A stretch of DNA of 8,002 nt from an uncultured Caulobacteraceae bacterium. Lineage in GTDB: Bacteria; Pseudomonadota; Alphaproteobacteria; Caulobacterales; Caulobacteraceae. The DNA lies in contig CAISGS010000027.1 of assembly GCA_903884915.1 (NCBI GenBank), positions 1 to 8,002 of the forward strand. The letters are read 5' to 3'. Under the pieces are notes generated by a model. It saw nothing but the letters and a program-made list of their open reading frames with translations. It did not search any database and was not told the origin of the DNA. The position numbers and the translations under genes were made by a program. This document shows positions 1 to 8,002 of the stretch, one piece after another (the first letter of the stretch is position 1; each line of letters starts with the position of its first letter).

Positions 1-77
1 CACCTAACCCTCTCCCCCCAGGGGGCGAGGGCTAGAGCCGATAAGCCCTCTCCCTGAGGGAGAGGGTCGGGTGAGGG
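1..77. repeat. GC-rich palindromic dispersed repeat (REP/MITE-like), probably truncated at the left edge
   Basis: This is a nested inverted-repeat structure. Bases 46-54 and 58-66 form a perfect 9-bp stem around TGA. Bases 8-18 and 21-31 form a second stem with one mismatch. Bases 1-16 also pair with 58-73, with one mismatch and one G-T pair. The right end reads GGGTGAGGG (69-77), so the matching left end should begin about four bases before the window. When translated in the minus direction the element gives a string like PHPTLSLRERA, a type of peptide often seen in spurious predicted proteins because this repeat is widespread in GC-rich proteobacteria (from memory, not searched). It starts about 13 bases past the helicase stop codon, so it probably lies in the 3' end of that transcript and may protect or end it. 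No U-run follows the stems in the minus direction, so it is not a canonical intrinsic terminator. Confidence 0.7.
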
Positions 78-89
78 CCTTGTTTTTCT

Positions 90-1484
90 TTAATCCACAG
101 GGCTCCAGCGCTGTGCGGACGAGGCCGCTGCAGGCTTGGCTGCGCCTTGACGCTGACCGCCTTGGCCTTGGCGTTGACCGCCACCGCCGCCGCCAGAGCG
201 ACCGCGACCACCGCCGCCATTACCACCGCCGCCACCTGGGCCGCCGCGACGCTGAGGACGGCCGCCATCACGGCCTTCACGGGACTTGGGCTGAGCCAAG
301 CTCTGTTCAGGGACCGGCAGGGAAACTGTACGTGCCGCAATTTCACCCAAGACCTTGTCACCCCGGCGATCGATCGCAGGAATGGTCTGGCGCGTGGTGC
401 GCTGAATATCACGCAGCAGGCCGCGTTCATCGTCGGCGCAGAAGCTGATGGCCGAACCATCGGCGCCAGCGCGGGCCGTACGGCCAATACGGTGGACATA
501 GGCCTCAGGAACCTGCGGCAGTTCGTAATTGATCACATGCGAGACGGCATCAATATCGATGCCGCGCGCGGCGATGTCGGTCGCGATCAGGGCGCGGACC
601 TTGCCCGCCTTAAAGGCGGCCAAAGCGCGTTCCCGCTGGCCCTGGCTCTTGTCACCATGGATGGCAGCCGCCGTGACGCCGACCGCTTCCATATATTGCG
701 CCACACGATCTGCGCCGCGCTTGGTGCGGGTAAAGACGATGGTGCGCGAGAAGGCAGGGTCAGAGAACAGATCGGCCAGCAGGGCGCGCTTGCGCGGCGC
801 CTCGATGAAGATCAGCTTTTGATCAATCCGCTCAACTGTGGTCGCGCCGGGGGTGACGGCGACCTTGACCGGATCCACCAGCATTTCACCAGCCAAGCGG
901 CTAATTTCGGTGGGCATGGTGGCCGAGAAGAACAGGTTTTGACGCTTCTTGCTCATGGTCGCGACGATCTTGCGGATCGGCACCACAAAGCCGAGGTCGA
1001 GCATCTGGTCAGCTTCGTCGAGCACGAGGATTTCGCAGGCCGACAGATCAGCCGTACGCTCGGCCATGTGATCCATCAGACGGCCCGGCGTTGCCACCAG
1101 AATGTCGATACCCGTGGTCAGGGCCTTGATCTGCGGACCATATTTGGCACCGCCGAAGATCACGGCAACGCTCATGCCCATATGGCGGCCATAGGAGCGG
1201 AAGCTCTCGGCAATCTGAGTGGCCAGTTCGCGGGTGGGCGACAGGACCAGGCAGCGGCAACCGCGGCGCGGCGCGGCCTTCTTGTCGGCAGCGAGGCGGT
1301 GAAGGATCGGCAGGGCGAAGGCGGCGGTCTTGCCAGTGCCGGTCTGGGCAATACCCAACAGGTCGCGGCCTTCTAGAACCGGCGGAATAGCTTGGGCTTG
1401 GATGGGCGTAGGGGTCTCATAGCCTTCTGCCGCCAGCGCCTTAAGCAGCAGCGGGTTCAGACGTAGATCAGTAAATTGAGTCAC
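90..1484 (-). CDS. rhlE: DEAD-box ATP-dependent RNA helicase, RhlE type
   Basis: This is a complete cytoplasmic RNA helicase that uses ATP to unwind short RNA duplexes. Family members act in ribosome assembly, RNA decay and cold adaptation. From a GTG start the protein has 464 residues. All motifs are intact: Q motif around 21-34 with Q29, motif I AQTGTGKT at 46-53 (K52 binds ATP), Ia PTRELA at 83-88, Ib TPGR at 132-135, DEAD at 156-159, SAT at 187-189, motif V ATDIAARGID at 301-310 and motif VI HRIGRTAR at 331-338. The tail from about 401 is rich in Gly, Arg and Gln, low in complexity, and probably binds RNA. I prefer GTG at 1484 because an AGAGAAG lies six bases upstream and the protein then begins MTQFTDL like relatives. 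A TTG at 1502 would add six residues but has no ribosome-binding site. The RhlE assignment is by overall resemblance; other DEAD-box subfamilies are possible. Confidence 0.96.
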   Translation of the reverse strand: MTQFTDLRLNPLLLKALAAEGYETPTPIQAQAIPPVLEGRDLLGIAQTGTGKTAAFALPILHRLAADKKAAPRRGCRCLVLSPTRELATQIAESFRSYGRHMGMSVAVIFGGAKYGPQIKALTTGIDILVATPGRLMDHMAERTADLSACEILVLDEADQMLDLGFVVPIRKIVATMSKKRQNLFFSATMPTEISRLAGEMLVDPVKVAVTPGATTVERIDQKLIFIEAPRKRALLADLFSDPAFSRTIVFTRTKRGADRVAQYMEAVGVTAAAIHGDKSQGQRERALAAFKAGKVRALIATDIAARGIDIDAVSHVINYELPQVPEAYVHRIGRTARAGADGSAISFCADDERGLLRDIQRTTRQTIPAIDRRGDKVLGEIAARTVSLPVPEQSLAQPKSREGRDGGRPQRRGGPGGGGGNGGGGRGRSGGGGGGQRQGQGGQRQGAAKPAAASSAQRWSPVD

Positions 1485-1512
1485 GGAGGACTTCTCTTTC
1501 AAACAGCGATCG

Positions 1513-1548
1513 TCGCGCGGGGCCGAGACCCTCGGACCGACCGCGCGA
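1513..1548 (-). promoter_or_regulatory. strong two-tier hairpin in the helicase 5' leader
   Basis: TCGCGCGG (1513-1520) and CCGCGCGA (1541-1548) are perfect 8-base inverted repeats. Nested inside, CCGAG (1523-1527) and CTCGG (1531-1535) pair around a three-base loop. In a minus-strand transcript this would fold into a very stable GC stem ending 28 bases before the GTG start of the helicase. DEAD-box helicase messages in bacteria can carry structured leaders that affect their own expression; whether this one does is inference. If transcription starts downstream of it, the hairpin would have no RNA role. Confidence 0.4.
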
Positions 1549-1669
1549 TGCCGCGAGGCTTATCTATGAAAGCGCCCCGCGTGGCCTGGGCGATCTATGC
1601 GAAAATTCGCAGGCGCTCGACAGGCTGGGACAAAGGACCGTCCCCTCACGCGGCTGGAGCACCGTATAT

Positions 1670-1743
1670 CAAGCCATCTCGAGCTTGCGAGCGGCTTGTC
1701 GGTCAGTTCGCCTTGAAAGTCAAGGCTTTGCTGCGATGCAGCA
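1670..1743 (-). other. three consecutive hairpins downstream of the aminotransferase gene
   Basis: Going away from the aminotransferase stop on the minus strand there are TGCTGC / GCAGCA (1729-1734 with 1738-1743, 3-base loop), GCCTTGA / TCAAGGC (1710-1716 with 1720-1726, 3-base loop) and CAAGCC / GGCTTG (1670-1675 with 1693-1698) with a nested CTCG / CGAG. The nearest begins 13 bases past the stop codon. They could stabilise or end the 3' end of the message. No U-tract follows any of them in the minus direction, so a standard intrinsic terminator is not supported; Rho-dependent ending is possible. Confidence 0.35.
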
Positions 1744-1756
1744 GAATGCAGTCCCC

Positions 1757-2917
1757 TTAACCGTTAAAGCCGCGCACCGCTTCAATGATCTGATCTTGGG
1801 TGGCTGCGTCCAGATAGGGGTGCATGGGAAGGCTGATAACCTTACCCGCCTTGGCCTCCGTCACCGGCAAACCGCCTGCCCCTTGGGGGTAATGGCTGTA
1901 GGCCGACTGCATATGCATTGGCACGGGATAATAGACCGCCGATGGGATCGATTGGCTCTTTAGATGGGCAGCCAAACCGTCCCGGTCCGGATGCTCAATC
2001 GTATATTGCGCCCAAGTCGAGACGCCGCCGTCGATAACGCTCGGTGCCTTGGCGGCACTTCCGGCAAAACCGGCGGCATAGCGATCCGCCACTTGGTTGC
2101 GCAGAACGATCTCCTCGGCAAACAGGCTCAGCTTCTCGATCAGGATCGCAGCCTGGATCGTGTCCAGACGGCTGTTCATGCCGATGCGCATGTTTAGATA
2201 TTTCGGGTCATGGTCAAAGGTGCGCCCGGCAATATCGCTCTTCACCGCCTTGCCATGGACACGCAGACTGTCCATCCGCTCAGCCAAGTCTGCATCATCG
2301 GTCAGGACCGCGCCGCCGTCTCCGTAACAGCCCAGAGGCTTGGCTGGGAAGAAGCTGGTGGTGGTCACATCAGCCCAATGGCCCGGATGCTGGCCGTTCA
2401 GCGTGCAGCCAAAACCTTGGGCACTGTCGGCTATGAGCTTTAAGCCATGGCGCTGACAGATGGCCGAAATGGCAGGATAGTCGGCGGGCTGGCCGAAGAG
2501 ATCGACGGCGATCACCGCCTTAGGCGTCAGGCGCCCCTCGGCCTTGACCGCGACAATGGCCGCTTCAAGCTTTTGAGGATCAAGATTGTAGGTATCTGGC
2601 AAGATGTCGACAAAGACCGGCTCGGCCAAGGTCCAGGGCACGACTTCTGCGGTGGCGGCAAAGGTAAAGCTCGGACAGAAGACCGCGTCTCCGGCCCCGA
2701 TATCCCATGCCATCAGCGGCAGGGCGATGGCGTCCGTGCCATTGGCGCAAGACACCCCAAACTTGGCACCTGAGAACTCGGCCAAGGCGCGCTCAAGGGC
2801 GCCAACCTCTGGGCCCATCACATAGGCCCCGTGCGCCAAGACCCGCGCGATGGCGGCGTCTAGCGCTGGCTTGATACGGCTCTGTTGGGCGGCGAGGTCG
2901 ATGAAGGCAATGGTCAT
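1757..2917 (-). CDS. DegT/DnrJ/EryC1/StrS family PLP-dependent sugar aminotransferase
   Basis: This is a complete 386-residue cytoplasmic enzyme of the family that transfers an amino group, usually from glutamate, to a keto group on a nucleotide-linked sugar for O-antigen, capsule or glycan synthesis. The N-terminus (FIDLAAQQSRI, then AYVMGPEV at 31-38) resembles WbpE/WlbC-type enzymes acting on UDP-linked 3-keto-GlcNAc uronic acid; the exact substrate cannot be read from sequence. Visible PLP-site features are NGTDA at 59-63, DSAQGFG at 164-170 (D164 near the pyridine nitrogen), the SFFPAKPLG segment with Schiff-base Lys193, GYGDGGA-like CYGDGGA at 197-203, and MNSRLDTIQAA with R250. The ATG at 2917 is chosen because AGGA lies five bases upstream and family proteins begin here. 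Upstream in-frame starts at 2938 and 2971 would add 7 or 18 basic residues without a ribosome-binding site. No sugar-pathway partner is visible in the window. It is transcribed away from gltB. Confidence 0.93.
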   Translation of the reverse strand: MTIAFIDLAAQQSRIKPALDAAIARVLAHGAYVMGPEVGALERALAEFSGAKFGVSCANGTDAIALPLMAWDIGAGDAVFCPSFTFAATAEVVPWTLAEPVFVDILPDTYNLDPQKLEAAIVAVKAEGRLTPKAVIAVDLFGQPADYPAISAICQRHGLKLIADSAQGFGCTLNGQHPGHWADVTTTSFFPAKPLGCYGDGGAVLTDDADLAERMDSLRVHGKAVKSDIAGRTFDHDPKYLNMRIGMNSRLDTIQAAILIEKLSLFAEEIVLRNQVADRYAAGFAGSAAKAPSVIDGGVSTWAQYTIEHPDRDGLAAHLKSQSIPSAVYYPVPMHMQSAYSHYPQGAGGLPVTEAKAGKVISLPMHPYLDAATQDQIIEAVRGFNG

Positions 2918-3065
2918 GCGGGTCCTGCGGATTGGCATAAGGACGGTTTGATCATCCCGGCGATAGGTCAATTCGGGGGCTCATGGCCAGACAAACCATG
3001 TAACCAATCGTAAGACGGACGCGGCTCACCGCTTGGCGCCCCTGCCCCATGGCTGTGCAAAGCCC
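2918..3065. other. divergent intergenic region, aminotransferase side
   Basis: This stretch must contain the aminotransferase promoter and leader on the minus strand. I see a TTGACC on the minus strand (2966-2971) as a possible -35 box but no good -10 box at a normal distance. A weak inverted repeat CATGG / CCATG (2982-2986 with 2996-3000) is also present. No gene is supported here. Confidence 0.4.
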
Positions 3066-3114
3066 ATTTTTGCCTATGGAAAAAGGGTTTTAAAAATCCA
3101 ATTAAGCAATGAAT
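3066..3114 (+). promoter_or_regulatory. AT-rich block, likely gltB promoter region
   Basis: This block is far richer in A and T than the surrounding sequence and lies where the gltBD promoter should be. TTGCCT (3070-3075) could serve as a -35 box, with TAAAAA (3091-3096) as a loose -10 box, but the 15-base spacing is short and the match is poor, so exact boxes are uncertain. The 5' edge overlaps an inverted repeat GCAAA-N7-TTTGC (3057-3061 with 3069-3073) that could bind a dimeric regulator. A GAATC site (3111-3115) would be a target of the CcrM methylase if the organism is in Caulobacterales. Confidence 0.35.
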
Positions 3115-3116
3115 CT

Positions 3117-3143
3117 TGTCGATCCATCGCCTAAGGATCGACA
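3117..3143 (+). promoter_or_regulatory. perfect 9-bp inverted repeat masking a Shine-Dalgarno upstream of gltB
   Basis: TGTCGATCC (3117-3125) and GGATCGACA (3135-3143) are exact reverse complements separated by nine bases. The right arm contains most of AAGGA (3133-3137), a good ribosome-binding site lying five bases before the ATG at 3143, and its last base is the A of that ATG. As RNA it would fold into a stem-loop that hides this initiation site. As DNA it could be an operator for a dimeric repressor or activator. The sequence alone does not tell which. Confidence 0.5.
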
Positions 3144-3208
3144 TGAGTGAAGTTTTCGGCAAAAACACTCCGCCCTGCGCGCCCGCGCTTGGGGAGAATG
3201 ATATTTGA
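3143..3208 (+). CDS. possible 21-residue leader peptide upstream of gltB
   Basis: A reading frame of 21 codons starts at ATG 3143 with AAGGA five bases upstream and ends at TGA 3206-3208. The peptide begins MSEVFGKNT and ends GENDI; it shows no signal peptide, no run of one amino acid and no recognised family. Its stop overlaps the gltB ribosome-binding site GAGGG (3207-3211) and lies 10 bases before the gltB ATG, a layout typical of translational coupling. Its start lies in the right arm of the perfect inverted repeat 3117-3143. Against it: the frame is short enough to arise by chance, and the same Shine-Dalgarno could serve an alternative GTG start of gltB at 3147. Function unknown. Confidence 0.28.
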   Translation: MSEVFGKNTPPCAPALGENDI

Positions 3209-3211
3209 GGG
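3207..3211 (+). promoter_or_regulatory. ribosome-binding site that decides the gltB start
   Basis: GAGGG lies seven bases before ATG 3219, a normal spacing. The alternative starts are weaker: ATG 3198 has GGGGAG only one base away, and GTG 3147 has AAGGA nine bases upstream but inside a stem. This site overlaps the TGA of the short upstream reading frame. Confidence 0.6.
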
Positions 3212-3218
3212 TTCCGCG

Positions 3219-7817
<4,599 letters not shown>

Positions 7818-7843
7818 TCCGTTCGTTCGAGAGAGATAAGATC

Positions 7844-8002
7844 ATGGGTAAGCCCACCGGGTTTCTAGAGATCAGCCGCCGCGACCGTTCCTACGAAGCG
7901 CCGCAAGAGCGTTTGAAGACGTGGCAGGAATTTGTGCAGCCTCTGGCCCCAACCGAAATCGGTCAGCAGGCCTCGCGGTGCATGGATTGCGGCATTCCGT
8001 TC
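7844..8002 (+). CDS. gltD: glutamate synthase small subunit, GOGAT beta chain (N-terminal 53 residues, cut by window edge)
   Basis: Only the first 53 codons are present; the frame is open to the last base. The protein starts MGKPTGFLEI, the hallmark opening of GltD, and reaches CMDCGIPF with Cys46 and Cys49, the first cysteines of the N-terminal iron-sulphur region that carries electrons from the NADPH/FAD site to GltB. The FAD and NADPH domains lie beyond the window. The start ATG follows the gltB stop by 26 bases, with purine-rich AGAGAG (7830-7835) eight bases upstream as a modest ribosome-binding site. No terminator or promoter is seen in the gap, so the two genes should be one transcript. 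Confidence 0.95.
   Translation, partial: MGKPTGFLEISRRDRSYEAPQERLKTWQEFVQPLAPTEIGQQASRCMDCGIPF

Larger units (their letters stand above)
1485..1756. other. gene-free spacer between aminotransferase and helicase, with several inverted repeats
   Basis: No convincing gene is seen on either strand. The spacer must hold the 3' end of the aminotransferase message and the promoter and leader of the helicase, both on the minus strand. It contains inverted repeats at 1513-1548, 1627-1644 (GGGAC / GTCCC), 1670-1698, 1710-1726 and 1729-1743. Two similar short strings, ATCTATGAAAG near 1562 and ATCTATGCGAAA near 1592, occur in the middle. On the minus strand they read CATAGAT and could be part of a promoter, but I cannot place a matching -35 box with confidence. 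Confidence 0.5.

Noticed and set aside
146..254. GC-rich low-complexity tract, first considered as a tandem repeat or trapped element
   Set aside because: It is in frame and encodes the Gly/Arg/Gln-rich tail common in DEAD-box helicases; coding sequence explains it.
32..499. 155-codon minus-strand frame covering the repeat and the helicase tail
   Set aside because: Most of it overlaps the Gly-rich end of the helicase in another frame, and its C-terminal peptide is simply the palindromic repeat translated.
147..1376. 409-codon open frame on the plus strand opposite the helicase gene
   Set aside because: It mirrors the codon bias of a real gene with every helicase motif on the other strand; the translation has no recognisable domain.
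1476..1760. 94-codon plus-strand frame across the spacer
   Set aside because: It overlaps the helicase start and the inverted repeats, has no recognisable domain, and runs convergent into the aminotransferase stop. I cannot exclude a small protein but see no support.
2918..2971. 18-residue N-terminal extension of the aminotransferase
   Set aside because: There is no ribosome site before the upstream start, the residues are basic and unlike the family, and AGGA sits correctly before the ATG at 2917.
3031..3046. Possible sigma-54 promoter (TGGCGC followed by TGC) upstream of gltB
   Set aside because: The GG and GC elements are not ten bases apart as required, so the match fails.

Overview
The window looks like an ordinary chromosomal segment from a GC-rich (about 60 % by eye) alphaproteobacterium. 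The style of the RhlE-type helicase, the GltB and GltD sequences, and the gltB-then-gltD order fit Caulobacterales (the Caulobacter / Brevundimonas / Asticcacaulis group), but the genus is an inference. There is no phage, integrase, transposase, CRISPR, rRNA or tRNA. The coding content is housekeeping plus one sugar-nucleotide-type aminotransferase, and I found no new multi-gene system.

Layout. Bases 1-77 hold a GC-rich palindromic repeat (REP/MITE-like), probably cut by the left edge. Bases 90-1484 (minus) encode a complete DEAD-box RNA helicase of the RhlE type with a Gly/Arg/Gln-rich tail. Bases 1485-1756 are gene-free but carry several inverted repeats, including a strong GC hairpin in the helicase leader. 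Bases 1757-2917 (minus) encode a complete PLP-dependent DegT/DnrJ/EryC1/StrS aminotransferase resembling WbpE/WlbC-type enzymes. Bases 2918-3218 separate divergent genes and must hold the control region for glutamate synthase. Bases 3219-7817 (plus) encode the complete large subunit of glutamate synthase (GltB). After 26 bases, 7844-8002 give the first 53 codons of the small subunit (GltD), cut by the right edge.

How the genes work together. GltB and GltD form one enzyme, NADPH-glutamate synthase (GOGAT), which with glutamine synthetase assimilates ammonia. They are almost certainly one operon. The aminotransferase and helicase lie on the opposite strand, point the same way, and are separated by 272 bases, so they need not share a transcript. 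Neither has an obvious functional link to GOGAT.

The most interesting non-coding part is just upstream of gltB. A perfect 9-bp inverted repeat (3117-3125 / 3135-3143) buries a good Shine-Dalgarno sequence. That sequence precedes a 21-codon reading frame (3143-3208), whose stop codon overlaps the Shine-Dalgarno of gltB. This could be a translated leader controlling gltB, or a DNA operator with a chance reading frame.
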